DNA of 27,916 nt. It comes from Pelargonium cotyledonis. Lineage: Eukaryota > Streptophyta > Magnoliopsida > Geraniales > Geraniaceae. Positions 1-14,999 of the stretch are shown here, piece by piece; the first letter of the stretch is position 1; every line of letters begins with the position of its first letter. The position numbers and the translations under genes were made by a program. The DNA is taken from assembly GCA_036897625.1 (NCBI GenBank), contig JAYMTA010000489.1:1-27916 (forward strand). Direction: 5' to 3'. Below the pieces are notes generated by a model. The model ran no database searches and was not told the DNA's origin. It saw nothing but the letters and a program-made list of their open reading frames with translations.

Positions 1-1464
1 ATTACAAACACAAGAATTGCAAAAATCAAAACTCTCCGAAGATGAAAATGGTAAAGAAAATTTATTAAGAGCAATTTGAAGAACTCAATGATTAGGGTGA
101 CCCAATCTTTGATGCCACAAGGATTTTGGGAAGCTTTTTGTCACACAGTGAGACTGGTAGAAGAAACTCCTCATACTTCGTCCCCAAGGCCATTCGTAAA
201 GCCTATTCCTATTCTGGCCTTGTATTAGCAGTGCCCCGATACTCAGATCCTTCACAAAAAAATGGGATGGAAAAAATTCAACAGAGGTTAAATTATCATG
301 ACAGAATTGGGAGATAGATATGAGTTTTTGTTTAATATGAGGAGCACATAGAGTATTGGAAAGCTGAAATTTATGGTTTAATGCATCTAAATGAATTGTA
401 ATGGGTATTTTATTACCATCACCCATTGAGATTCCTTCAGGTCTGTTATAGTCTTGAGCATTATGAAAATCTTGAGATTCTGATGTCACGTGGTGTGATG
501 CTCCTGAGTCCAAGATCCATGGTGAAGTGTCATTGTGAGATCTTGAGATAAAATTGGCTTTTGCTTCCAAGTCATTGTGTGATCTGGATCTGCAAACACG
601 AGCTGAGTGGCCAAACCTTTCACATAATTGGCATTGAATAGGTTTCTGATTTGGAGATGGTGGACGCCATGTAGGTTGATTATTAAACCCAACATTTGGT
701 GGTTGTCTGCCGGTTAGTGAACGCCAATGTGGAGTAGACAATTGCTTGTTGTTGCGATTTGCGTTGTTGTAGAAGTTGGTCTTTTGTGCAGCAGCAGCAG
801 TAATAGATAGTGTTGATTTGGTTTCTTCATGTTTGATAAAAAGCTCGTGATCAATGAGCTTATCAAAGAGCTCTTCATATGAAATAGAAGTATCTCGTGC
901 ACGAATGGCTACGGATATCTTTCGAAACTCAGGTTCTAGACCACTTAAGATCTTAACAATTAACTCTTCATTAGAGATCGGTGTTTCAGCAGCTGCAAAC
1001 TCATCAGAGAGAAACCGAATTTCGCGGAGATAGTCAGCAACAGATTTCGAATCTTTAGAGACCTTATTGAGTTGGTCTCGCAAGCTGAAAATCCATGTTT
1101 GACTTTTGTTGGTAAAGGAAGTGTGCAACATATCCCATGCTTTCTTCGCATTGGAAGCAGCAGCTACGGTTGGAGCAATTGTGGCATCCACTAATGCCAT
1201 GAGAGCATTCTGGATCAATTGATCTTGACGAAACCAAAGTTTGTATTTTTGGTTGTCAATCTCTGTATTGTTCTGTGTGATAATGCGTGGAGGTGATGGT
1301 GTTGTACCATCCACATGACCATGCATAAGCATGGCAAACTGTGCTTTCCATGTTGGAAAGTTTTGGCTGCCAACAAGTTTGATAGGAAGCTGAGATGTTG
1401 GGTTGAATTGAATTAATTGAGTTGTTGTTGTTGTTGAGTCGGAGTTGATAACTGAAGGTGTCAT
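1..1464 (-). pseudogene. Copia gag-protease-preintegrase reading frame with in-frame stop, partial
   Basis: The frame opens at ATG 1464 and runs 459 codons to a TGA at 85-87. Residues about 30-215 match the Copia gag polyprotein (UBN2-type) fold. A CX2CX4HX4C zinc knuckle lies at C278, C281, H286 and C291. The aspartic protease signature LDSGASHH spans 318-325. The last residues, LWHQRLGHPNH, open the GAG-pre-integrase domain. After the stop the same frame stays open to the window edge and shows a further CX2C pair at the place expected for that domain. The TGA therefore looks like a nonsense mutation inside the polyprotein and not its natural end. Without the rest of pol I cannot say whether other lesions exist. 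Confidence 0.87.
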
Positions 1465-1517
1465 TGTGTGAGGAGCAGAGAGAAAAAAAATGGATCAGAC
1501 TCGTTTGAGTGCTTAGA

Positions 1518-1529
1518 GCTCTGATACCA
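1518..1529 (-). other. Primer-binding site for initiator tRNA-Met
   Basis: On the minus strand the sequence reads TGGTATCAGAGC, complementary to the 3' end of plant initiator tRNA-Met. It is the usual minus-strand primer site of Copia elements. It directly abuts the LTR end at 1530, as expected. Confidence 0.88.
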
Positions 1530-1762
1530 TGTGAATGCTTAGAGATTTGTGAGAGAGTGAATGATATCATTATATTGAAACATTCTGTCAATTATATACA
1601 TGTACAAGGAGTAGTATATGCACCAGATATAGAATTTGAATTCAAATACAAGATAAAGTTATGAACCATTCAAAAGAGAAAACCAGTTTGGTAAATCTGA
1701 ATATTCGCTGATGCTGTATACATACAAGTCCCAAGTCCTAAGTAACTACACCTCTTCCAACA
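1530..1762 (-). repeat. 5' long terminal repeat of the Copia element, about 233 bp
   Basis: On the minus strand this stretch starts TGTTGGAAGAGG and ends ATTCACA, that is TG...CA, immediately before the primer-binding site. The TGTTGGAA start is common for Copia LTRs. The inner edge is fixed by the primer site. The outer edge at 1762 is inferred from the TG start and cannot be confirmed, because the partner LTR is outside the window. The target-site copy would be the five bases at 1763-1767. A TATA-like stretch lies near 1592-1598. Confidence 0.7.
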
Positions 1763-3209
1763 ATACCGGCTAAGTTTATGTGACAACACTATCGAGTCAC
1801 ATGAATGTACCTATTCCATCCGATGTAGCATTTCAGGTCAAAAGACGAAACGAGTTGAAATCGTCTAGTCTGAACATAACTAGAAGAGAAACAATTCGAT
1901 CGGGTCACACATCGATCATGTACGTCCAAAACGTTCATGTTTGTCGAGCATGATCCACAACTTTATAAGAATCGATCAATCCTTATCATGTGACTCATAT
2001 TCACAATATTTTGGATTGATTTTTGGGTGGTTGCATTTTCAAATTGTGGATTCTACCAACCATTTTTATTATATATTTTGCACTTCTTAACTTGTCATCA
2101 ACTAATATGAACTTGCATATATAGCATTAATAAATTTCCACATGATTTGGCAATTTCATGGAAGTCTCTTTATCGATCTTAATGACCAAAACTTTGGTCA
2201 AATCTCCACTTGAATTTAGTGTATAGATCTCATCTGCATGTCCTGGCTCTAGCTGCTTTGCTTTTGACTTTTTATTATTATCACTACTTTTTAATTACTC
2301 CATCCGTCCGAAAATGAGTGTCTGGTTTGTCTAATTTTTTTGTTTCAAAATAAATGTCTTGTTTCCATTTTTATGTTATTATATTAGTGTTCTTCCTGTA
2401 TTACTCTTATCTCTTATGCACATGGACAAATCTACACATGGGCGCACATGGGGTGCACATGGGGAAAGTGATAGTTATATTGGAAACACACTAAATTATC
2501 TTGTAATTCTTAATTTTTGCAAAAAATGAAAACAAGACACTCATTTTGGGACGGATGAAGTATTTAATTATTTTCAGAGACATTTCCTAGCTATTATTAT
2601 ATGTGTTAACTCCTCCATCAAGTTAGTTCTTGCACATGCATTAGATCCTTATTAATCGCTTCTATTTTCAAAAAGAAACCCTAGCTAATTTTTCTTTGTT
2701 AATTTTTACTAAGATTATGATTTCATAGTTAGATGTATTGATTTATAATTCGATTGCACTAAATTATTTTATAAGTTTTAATGGACTAATAAATCAAATT
2801 AATTAGGGAACACTTATGTGAATATATAAACAATCAAGTCCACTAAATCACTTTTCTTTCATCAAAATTTATATTGTTTCCCATAACTTCATGTATTATT
2901 GTGCATTTTTGTTAGTCCATCTGAACTTTTTCAAGTAAATAAAACTAATTTTAAATTTGTCTAGTCTGGTCCAAAACCGAATTTAGAATCTTATTCCATA
3001 GAGTTGTCGCAGATAGTCGATTCTGATCCAATATGTTACGCTAAAAGAGTTAAACCCAACTTTGATATTCGAACTGTCATATTTACTCTACTCTACCCAT
3101 AATTTATCTTTCTCTTCTTAATTTCTCCATGTGATTCTTTACTCACTCCCATGTACTTAGATCCCACCAACTGATATTTTTTATATTTAAATTTCTTGTC
3201 TCTCTCTTC
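1763..3209. other. Intergenic region between the Copia element and the Ole e 1-like gene
   Basis: AT-rich non-coding DNA with no reading frame I can assign. It contains the Stowaway-like MITE at 2298-2560. The last few hundred bases should include the promoter of the gene starting at 3300; the CT-rich stretch at about 3198-3212 and 3230-3255 is typical of a plant core promoter and leader. Confidence 0.6.
2298..2560. mobile_element. Stowaway-like MITE (Tc1/mariner type), 263 bp, TA target duplication
   Basis: The left end starts CTCCATCCGTCC and continues AAAATGAGTGTC. The right end, read inverted, starts CTTCATCCGTCCC and also continues AAAATGAGTGTC, giving terminal inverted repeats of about 25 bp with few mismatches. 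The ends resemble the Stowaway terminus CTCCCTCCGTCCC. The element is flanked by TA on both sides (2296-2297 and 2561-2562), the Tc1/mariner target duplication. There is no coding capacity. Confidence 0.85.
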
Positions 3210-3218
3210 TTTATAATA
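3210..3218 (+). promoter_or_regulatory. TATA-like box of the Ole e 1-like gene
   Basis: TTTATAATA lies about 85 bp before the ATG, inside CT-rich sequence. It would give a leader of roughly 50-60 bases, normal for plants. The position is inferred; no transcript start is visible. Confidence 0.5.
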
Positions 3219-3299
3219 ACACAAACACATCTTCCTCCATCTTCCTCTTCTTGTACCAATCCAAATTAACCTCTACTAGCTCCTCATTAATCAATAACC

Positions 3300-4495
3300 A
3301 TGGCCATGGCCACCAAGCTGATCTTGCTGACCATTTTCTGTGTCCTCCCGGCGGTCCTCGTTAGGGCTCACGAAGTCCCCTCCGGCCCTAACTCAGTCCC
3401 CGCCGGTCATTATCTCGTCCGCGGCCGCGTCTACTGCGACACCTGCCGTGCCGGCTTTGAGACCTCCGCCACCACCTACATCCAGGGTACTCCTCCATCT
3501 CTTCATAATGTTTTCATTCCTAAAACCTCAGAAAGATATATTTCACAAGTTTTCAGTTTGAAATTAAGTTTTTACTAATAACAATCTAACATATAAGATA
3601 TTTAGCTATTTCATAAAATTCTAAAGCGAGGCCCTGATTTGTAATATTGTCCATCTTTTGAGTAGTTGACACATCAAATGTTTTCTTTTAAAGTATTTGA
3701 GATATATAGCGTCATTCAATTTGAAACAAGTATTACTCACGTCTTGAGGGACAGTTGTCCCCCTGATTTTGCCTTTTTTTTAAGATATACTTCTTATACA
3801 TCCATGTGTGTGAGTCAGCTATTAAATTTGTTATAACTGATGTCTCGAGCTCGAGTCCTTGAAAACGCAGTTGCATAAAAATTCGATAGATTCATTTTCA
3901 CTGTCTTTGTGGCCCCTCCCATCTTTTGTGTAATAAGGCTAGGTGCCTAAAAACGTTGATCGTGTGCTAATTATGTGCTTTTACACGTATAGTGTTCAAT
4001 TGGTCTATATTGGATCCAAATCTCTTACGAAGAACAAGACCGGAACCGAACTAAATCTATTATGTCCGGTCCGGTTATCCAAAATCCGTCCCGAAATAGA
4101 ATACGAACTCCCCGAATTACAATACTATTTGTGTTTTGACTTATTATCTATGCGCCCGACCAGGTGCACGGGTGAGAGTTGAATGCAAAAACCGGGACAC
4201 TCTAGAGACGGTATACACCAAAGAAGCCCTAACCGATGCCACGGGCACGTACAAGATTCTAGTCGAGGAGGACCGCAAGGACGAAATGTGCGATTGCGTT
4301 CTCGTAAATAGCCCGATGCGAACTTGTTCCCAAGCAGACCCGGGTCGTGACCGGTCCCGCCTGGTTCTCACCTCCACCAATGGCATGACCTCTAGGACAC
4401 GCCACGCAAACAATATGGGTTTCCTGAGGCACGAGCCATTGGTTGGGTGCAACCAGCTCCTCAAGCAATACCTTAATTATGATGAAGCTGAGTAG
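3300..4495 (+). CDS. Pollen Ole e 1 allergen/extensin family secreted protein, two exons
   Basis: Exons 3300-3486 and 4164-4495 join in phase 1 (donor G|GTACTC, acceptor CCAG|GTGCAC) to give 172 aa. Residues 1-23 form a signal peptide ending near VRA, so the product should be secreted to the wall or apoplast. The family hallmark VYCDTCRAGFET spans 44-55 and is followed by GARVRVEC at 63-70. Cysteines at 46, 49, 70, 105, 107, 117 and 158 cover the family's disulfide set, and the C-terminal GxxPLxGCNxL-like region is present (LVGCNQLL 155-162). No N-glycosylation sequon is seen. The length and single intron fit the family. A second ATG two codons downstream (3306) is a possible alternative start. 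Members occur in pollen and other tissues, so pollen expression is not shown here. The molecular function of the family is not settled. Confidence 0.9.
3487..4163 (+). other. Intron of the Ole e 1-like gene, 677 bp
   Basis: AT-rich GT-AG intron. It has a short inverted repeat GGGACA-GT-TGTCCC near 3749-3762 and a degenerate CCGGTCCGGTT stretch near 4067-4076 of the kind left by old transposons. I see no complete element. Confidence 0.6.
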
Positions 4496-5074
4496 ACCAT
4501 AGAGAAGCTTGATTGATTAGTTTCTTGACAATTAATTATAAGTTTATTATAGGTGTGTTTTGTTTTTACATATATATGGTCTTAATTTGTCATTGTTGTT
4601 GATGACAATTGTTGTATTTGTAAGGTAATAAATTGGATCGAGTTTGTGGGAGTACTTGAGATATTAATGTGTATGGGAAAGGTTTTTTTGTTTTTTTAAT
4701 GTAATAAAATGTTATACATGGTAAGACTCGTAAAAAAATAATGATACAAACACTTGCATTTTTCTATTTGAGGGGAAAGAGTCCAACCCAATTAACGGTC
4801 TAACAAAAACTCTGATGATCAAGTCACGATGTGGGTCACACAGTTCAAAGACATATTCGAATAAAAACAAATTCTAAACTAAAAAAACTAAGCCGAAAGA
4901 GCTAATATATCACTAATAACTAAATCGACAAATTTTAAGTATGCATATATAATAATATATTAATATGTAACATATATAATAATAAGCAATAACTTAAAAG
5001 GCAACACATTAACTTGTCTTAAACGGTGAAAGCTAATTAGTTAAACAAGCAATATTAAACTACTAAATAAGTAA
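4496..5074. other. Convergent 3' region between the Ole e 1-like and SOK genes
   Basis: Both flanking genes end here, so this stretch should contain both 3' UTRs. AATAAA motifs on + at 4627-4632 and 4703-4708 are candidate poly(A) signals for the Ole e 1-like gene. The rest is AT-rich without other recognisable content. Confidence 0.6.
4627..4632 (+). terminator. AATAAA poly(A) signal candidate of the Ole e 1-like gene
   Basis: A canonical AATAAA lies 132 bases after the stop codon; a second copy lies at 4703-4708. Either could direct cleavage. Confidence 0.5.
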
Positions 5075-7620
5075 TTAATTAAGTCCATTTTTAATTTGTT
5101 TAGCACATGATGGCTTCATGCGAGGAATACATTTCCCTTTCATTGCCTTCTCTCTCTTCTCTTCCTCATCTTCTGCTTCTTCCATTCCTATCTTCAAACT
5201 CCTGAAAAAATAAATTAAAAATATTTGAGAGTAAGAATTGTTCTTTCAAAAAATTCAATTATTTCGATAAATACAAAGTCGACATATGCACAAAACTATC
5301 ACAACATTATAAGAAATTCAGACAAAATCGACCAATGGGATAGTCAGAAAGTAATGACCAACACAATGGGTTAAGGTAGGGTATAGCGCTACAAATGCAT
5401 TACACCGCGGAACCCTACCTAGTCATGATCTTAGTTTTCATTTTTTTATCGAATGGAATTGAACTATTGAACAAACATGCAAGAACAAATGCATTACTGT
5501 GTACAGAGTCTTTGGGATCGGTTACTCTAACAAGAATTCTTATATATTTTAGATTTCAAGGACTTGTCGAATCTGTCTTCTAAAGAGGCAACATGTCTTG
5601 TCTTTGTGTGGACAAGACAATTCATAGGTAACAGCTTAGGTCAAAATCTATGTGAACAAATGTAATTAATACTCTAATTATTTGATGTGACACATAATTA
5701 ATTATGTTCTTTTGCTAGATCGAACAAATTATGCATACAAATTAAGTATTAACGAAAATATGTTTAATTACCTTTCTTGTTCATTATTGTAGGAGTTGGA
5801 TCTCTTCAACACTGGCTGAGTCTCGACTCGTTGGTCACTACTTAGGGACTCCACAATGCTTCCACTAAAGTACTCTTTTTCCTCGGACTGCATGTTCCCA
5901 AACCTAGGATTCTCCGACATGTATTTGATCATGTCCTCCTCCTCCTCCTCCTCCTCCTCCTCCATCTTCGCGGCCGCGGTCTTGCACAAAACTCCTTTGT
6001 GAAGACCGTTATCGGATTTTTTGTTCGCCCCTACTTGCTTTAGGGTTTTGGCTCTGGTCATACTCGTTGACCCGCCACATGCGATGAGTTGCAAGAGAAC
6101 CGAGTTTCGACTTGGTATGACTTGTGACGTCGTAGCAGTAGGACTAGGAATAAGTGCTACTCGATCATCACTATTATTGTCATTTCTCTTGAAATGCCCA
6201 TCTCCTCCGTCTTCTTGTCTTGTCTTATCAGAAGAAGAAGTGCACGAAGATGGAGGAGGCGGGGGAGAGTCACTGTCGAGGGTCAACTCTGCCAAATTTT
6301 TCAGACTCTCCTCCGTGGAAACGCCCTTGGAGCTCGTTTTCTCCTCGTACTCTTCGTAATCTTCGTCCTCCTCCTCCTCCTCTGCTTCCTCGGGGCGGCG
6401 ACAGCCAGGAGGGGTGAGCATTGGCTTCCGCTGCATTACATGAAGCTGTTGGAAACTTTCTGCATGGAAAATTATACACAAAAATGGAACGTTAATTTTC
6501 AATTTTATTGCATGCATTTTAGTGTAAAAATAAGTAGCTTCATTTATTGATTTAGATTATAATTAGGTATTAATTACCAGTAGCTGTACAGCCCTCTATG
6601 AGTTCTGAGCCTTTTAGGACATATTCGGCAGCTCCATCTGTGGGGAATATGATATCATTTTCTAGTAAATCGTTCCACACATAGCCATTCTTGTAGGTCC
6701 TGTATTTGTATAATATATGGTTATATTAAAAAATATATATATATGTCAGAAGTTCAAAAAGAAATGAAAAAATACATATCTAGTTCAACAGTAATATATA
6801 TAAAGATATATAATGAAATGTCTAAATCTCATTTACAACAAGCTCTCTCTCTATATGTATATACACTATAGTATACACTCAAAAGTTTGAGTTTCGTGTT
6901 AGGAGTGGAAAGACCTAACTCAACCCGAGTAAAATGTACAAACTCGTGGGGCCGGGGTCGGGTTCCTACATTATCCAACCTAAGGTTAGTTGGGTTGATA
7001 GTAAGAGTTGTGGATTTATCTAACATTGAGTAAAGTTTTGAGAAATGACATGATTGACAGTTGTCTACTACAACTCACTTATAGTTCTATCAGTGAGAAT
7101 ATTGTATATACGTGTTTGTTTCTTTTTCTTATAAGCATTTCTCATCTCAACTAATAAGATTTTAACTCACAACTTGCGCTGACAAAAATGTAATAAGCCC
7201 TAATAATTATGTGTTGATCCACAATACCTTTTTGAAGACCAAGAGTAGAGAGAAGGCATTCCTTTTCCCCTAAGAGCTATGAGCCGATCCATAACATCTA
7301 CAAGCACATAAAATACATATATAGTAATTAATTAAAATCCCAAACCACACCATGACAATTAAACCTAGCAAAAACCCTAATTAACAACAATTATAGTACT
7401 AATCATTACCTCTCAAACGTAGGTGTTGGTTGGGAAGAAGAGACAACTCCATGTAATGAGGATGCTCAAGTTGACCGCTACGCTTAAGATAATACACGAC
7501 TTGAACTCTCCGGCTCGTTCTGGCGACAACTTTCGGTTGCTTCTGCACGTACGTCCTCGCTCCGTCGGCAGGACTCATTTGCCTACACCCTCTTCTACAC
7601 AATCCATTTTCACTCTCCAT
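5075..7620 (-). CDS. SOSEKI (SOK/DUF966) family polarity protein, five exons
   Basis: Exons, in gene order: 7620-7410, 7297-7228, 6699-6578, 6459-5772 and 5201-5075. All introns are GT-AG and the frame closes at 405 aa. ATG 7620 is the first after an in-frame TAG upstream. The N-terminal SOK domain, DIX-like and able to polymerise, spans about 36-133: [19 protein letters not shown], then [16 protein letters not shown], then [10 protein letters not shown] and [11 protein letters not shown]. Conserved downstream blocks are LLQLIACGG (256-264) and [20 protein letters not shown] (316-335). The tail has [10 protein letters not shown] (385-394). Acidic runs lie at 158-174 and 301-310. Known family members sit at polar cell edges and recruit partners in development; which SOK paralogue this is cannot be told. 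It converges with the Ole e 1-like gene. Confidence 0.92.
5934..5963. repeat. (TCC)n microsatellite inside SOK exon 4
   Basis: Nine to ten near-perfect TCC units on + encode the run of nine glutamates at residues 301-309 of the SOK protein. A shorter TCC run at about 6366-6381 encodes the other acidic tract. Both stay in frame if the number of units changes. Confidence 0.9.
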
Positions 7621-7718
7621 ATCCTCCAACTTCTCTTCCAAAAAATAGAACTATGATCACTTTATAAATAAAGAAACTCACAACAAGAACCAAACCGACC
7701 AACCAACCCTACCCTACC

Positions 7719-7728
7719 CTTTATATGA
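7719..7728 (-). promoter_or_regulatory. TATA-like box of the SOK gene
   Basis: The minus strand reads CATATAAAGG about 100 bp before the ATG at 7620. A second TATAAA-like site at about 7662-7667 is closer to the ATG and would leave almost no leader, so the upstream site is preferred. Confidence 0.45.
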
Positions 7729-8440
7729 TGTAATAAAGAGAATGTACGGACGTTGGAGAGGCAGCTAGGGTTAGTGTCACATTCCAAAAACAGTATAAAA
7801 TGTTGACTTTTTTGGTTCTTCAATTCAATGGAATTGATGGAGGAAGAGACAAGCTAGGGCATGGTTTTGATCCATCAAACTGTGCACTTAATTAACCGTT
7901 GAGTTTTGTTTTGTGCTACATCTAGAGTATTACTAGTTGCTACCTATCTTGCTTCAACATTTGAGGGCCTCGAATCTTGTGTGTTGTCTTGTTCCTCGTA
8001 TTTATTGTCTTAAACCGAAGACAATTTGCATTTGTTCATACTGGTCTCGAGTTTCTATAAATTCATCTATTTTGGTTTGAATTCGATTCGAAAGAAAGTT
8101 AGGTCGGTTTTTTAGACTGATTGGATTAGGTGGGATATATATACTTAAATTTTATTGCAAAGTATGCATTTTTTTTGTATTGGATCTAAAAATCGTATAT
8201 CCAACATTGTTATTTTTCTGGTCAAAAAGCAAAAGAATTTGCATACATGCATGTATTGTTCATTAATGACTCCACAGAGTGCAATAAGATCACGAGGGGT
8301 TGAAGTTCGAATTGTGTTAATCAATGTCACACCACATTCATATTCTTAGCTAAGAGAGAGCATTGATGGAACATCTCTAATAAATGAAATGACATCACAA
8401 AAACAGAAACAAAACCTAAGATCAATCTAGTTGTTTTTAA

Positions 8441-8456
8441 GAGAGAGAGAGAGAGA
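8441..8456. repeat. (GA)8 microsatellite
   Basis: Eight GA units in intergenic DNA. Confidence 0.85.
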
Positions 8457-10451
8457 AATTCGATTGATCAACCAATCAGAATTTGGTTAAGTAAGTTTTA
8501 AGTGGAACTGAATTTCAAATACTCGTAAATTTAAATTTGATTTGAATACGTGGTTGAGATCGGACAAGTTTCATTGTTTGCGTAAATGAGCATGTTAACC
8601 CTCGTCCAATCCAAAAACCGACCGAACCGAACGTTTGAACTGAAACTGAATTTTAGATCTCCGTGCAAGTAAGTTCAGATTCAAATTAACGGGTCAGGAG
8701 ACAAATCGAGGAGCATTAAACAAAAGCTACTGATACTTGTTTGTTCTTCACTTTTTGCCTATTTATCTTCTTCTTGTTCTTGGCTTCCCATAACTTGAGT
8801 GCATGTGTGTGGAGGAGTGAGCTGGTTAGGTCACAATCCAATCCTTTTCATGCGCAGTTTGGTGCAGCTAGCAAAGCATGCACGCTATAGCTAGTACGTA
8901 GCTAGGACTAGGAGCCTATGGTTTTCACTTTCCTTTTACCTTGTAGATAGATCACATGACCCAGTAAGTACAGTACCAAGTAGTTAAATCTGAGATCATG
9001 TCTAATTATTCAAAGCTTCCATTGGTTAGATGATCATATGGGTGTTTAAAGGGCAAGTTTGAAAATTTTCCTATCGGTTTAGGATGAGAAGACTTAACTC
9101 GAATTGAGTTTATCACGGAAATGATACGTATTATTTGTGAGCATCAGAGCAAATATATATATTTTTACCTTTAATCACATTTTTTCGTTTAGGCTCGGAT
9201 GGCTCATCTCAGATTGAATCTCATCCAAAAGTGATACAAAACGTGCACGTTTTAGGTTTTGCACTGAAAATTGGAGGCGAGCGGGCATTTTCCTCCCTGA
9301 TTCACATTTTTTGGGATACAAATAAGATTTTTCCGATCTAGATTGAGAAGGCTTCACTCAAATATCAACAATTCATCTCATACCGTCAACAAACAAACTC
9401 AAATAAGAGACCTCAAGGAGAATCCAAAGTGCTTAATCTACTTGTCCCAACCTACCTTGGTAATATATTAATATATTATTACTTTATAACAAAACATTAA
9501 TATTTTATATATAATATTTTGCCCTACACATATAATTAAATTAATATTTTCTTTTAAAAAATAGTTTCACCTACTTCTCCAATTATGTGGTACATTGCAT
9601 CCATTTGAATGGGCTGGCATCGCTGGTTTGGGCTGAACAAAATCATGAGGCCCAAAATGAAGTGGACCTATAGCCCATCTAGATCCCAGTATTTGGTTGC
9701 TACAACTACAAGCTTACAATGTCCTTGTATCACCCTATTTTTACTCGAGTCTCACATTTTTCTTTTATCTACATTTTTTCGAGTCTCATATTTCTCTTTT
9801 ATCAGTGTTCTCAATACGTGAATGCAGCATCTCATGCACATGGCATTTACAAAAATAGGAGAGCTTATGGAAATTAGATTGGTCCCTATTTATTTATGTT
9901 TGCATATAAAAAGCCAAGTCTCTTGGCAATCAACAACCAACATGATCATCAACCATGAGAACATGCCCCCATAGGTCCCACCTCAGGTAGGCACTACCCT
10001 AATTCTGTGCTCTGCTAGCACATGTCATAGGCTTGGATTGTGGACCATCAAGCATTTCCAATACTCTAATAATGGTCACAAGACACAACCTTGTGTACAT
10101 TATTGTGTCTCCATCGGTTCCCAAGACTTGACGCAACAGTAAAATTATTTTATTCGAGTTTACAAATTCGATTTTGAAACATTGTGTACTTACACAGTGA
10201 GTCTCGATTTGATTTGGTTTGGTCTAGTTCAATTCAAGACCGAACTTATTCTGATTCAGTTTTCAGCAACCTAGTTAGTCTTGGACCAATACTCAGCTTA
10301 TACAATCCTTCCAAACTAATCCAAATAGTAAAATTGTTGAAAACCAATCTATCTCAACTTTTTAAGCATCATCACTCATGTGATGGATGCTAGGGATAAA
10401 GTGGTCATTTCACTCATTTGGCATTAGCACATCTCAATTTTCAGAGTTTTA

Positions 10452-10679
10452 TGTCACGGACCGAAAGGAACGGATCCCCCTAATCCCCCATTTTCGGAGA
10501 GAAGGGACCAGCCTTATCCATGGGCGTCATGCATAACAAGCACATATTCTGGCAGAAGAGGCTATACCTGCACAAGTATCACACTGATCAGCATCCGTCT
10601 CGCAAGTATTGGAGTATGCCACATGGCTAAAACCACTCTTTTGGCGCCTGGGGGAGACCTATTCTTTCGGGACGTGACA
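10452..10679. mobile_element. 228-bp element with 16-bp inverted ends TGTCACG...CGTGACA
   Basis: The left end reads TGTCACGGACCGAAAG. The right end, inverted, reads TGTCACGTCCCGAAAG, so 14 of 16 bases match. The interior is less AT-rich than its surroundings and non-coding. Ends of the type TG...CA with an extended inverted TGTCACG terminus occur in some plant LTRs, so it could be a solo LTR. It could also be a MITE. No clean target-site duplication is visible (flanks TTTTA and ATTAG), so the class stays open. Confidence 0.65.
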
Positions 10680-10940
10680 ATTAGCTCTTGAACTCTGTTT
10701 CTCAAGAAAAGGTTTCCATAAACACATTCACATTCATATACTTAACTTTCCAATACAAAAGGAGTGCTCAAGCAAGAGCCCTAACAAGCTACCATGAGCT
10801 ATGAGCACCATCACATACATACACATATATATAAAGTTTGCTAAAAACAACATTACATTTGATCCCAAGAACACAAAACATAGATTCTTTATGCAGAAGA
10901 CAAGGTTGTTCCTCTTGTCATGAGCCAATCTTGATCCTCT

Positions 10941-14852
<3,912 letters not shown>

Positions 14853-14966
14853 TTTCTCAGGAAACAAACACAACCCAGAAAATATTTCAGCTCAAAAAAC
14901 CAGGCACTGACACTATTAACTCAAATCTCAATCCTATATGGTTCAACACTTGGTTACAAGGTAATG

Positions 14967-14974
14967 TATATATA
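14967..14974 (-). promoter_or_regulatory. TATA box of MIPS
   Basis: TATATATA lies 115-122 bp before the ATG at 14852. It predicts a leader of about 85-90 bases. A G-box follows directly upstream. Confidence 0.65.
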
Positions 14975-14999
14975 GAGAGCAAATGTTGGGGTGTTGGGA

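Larger units (their letters stand above)
1..1762 (-). mobile_element. Ty1/Copia LTR retrotransposon, 5' part, cut by the window edge
   Basis: Read on the minus strand, the order is LTR (1762-1530), primer-binding site (1529-1518), a short leader and then a gag-protease reading frame from 1464. This is the order of a plant Ty1/Copia element. Integrase, reverse transcriptase, RNase H and the second LTR would lie beyond position 1, so completeness cannot be judged. The coding frame has an in-frame stop, which suggests the copy is not autonomous. The class call is firm because gag, zinc knuckle, protease and pre-integrase motifs occur in one frame. Confidence 0.9.
7729..10940. other. Intergenic region between SOK and MIPS
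   Basis: Non-coding DNA that includes the SOK upstream region on the left and the MIPS 3' UTR on the right. It holds a GA microsatellite (8441-8456), a cluster of GGGCT/GCCCA motifs near 9609-9690 and a 228-bp element with inverted ends (10452-10679). I find no RNA gene or protein-coding frame that resembles a known family. Confidence 0.6.

Noticed and set aside
4144-4464. Open frames on the minus strand opposite the Ole e 1-like exon 2
   Set aside because: They are shadows of the plus-strand coding exon, whose cysteine pattern and splice joins are convincing.
6021-6550. Plus-strand open frames across SOK exon 4
   Set aside because: Shadows of the minus-strand SOK exon, created by its GAG/CTC-rich codons.
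14853-14873. An in-frame N-terminal extension of MIPS from a non-ATG codon
   Set aside because: The ATG at 14852 gives the standard [11 protein letters not shown] start and an exact 510-residue protein.
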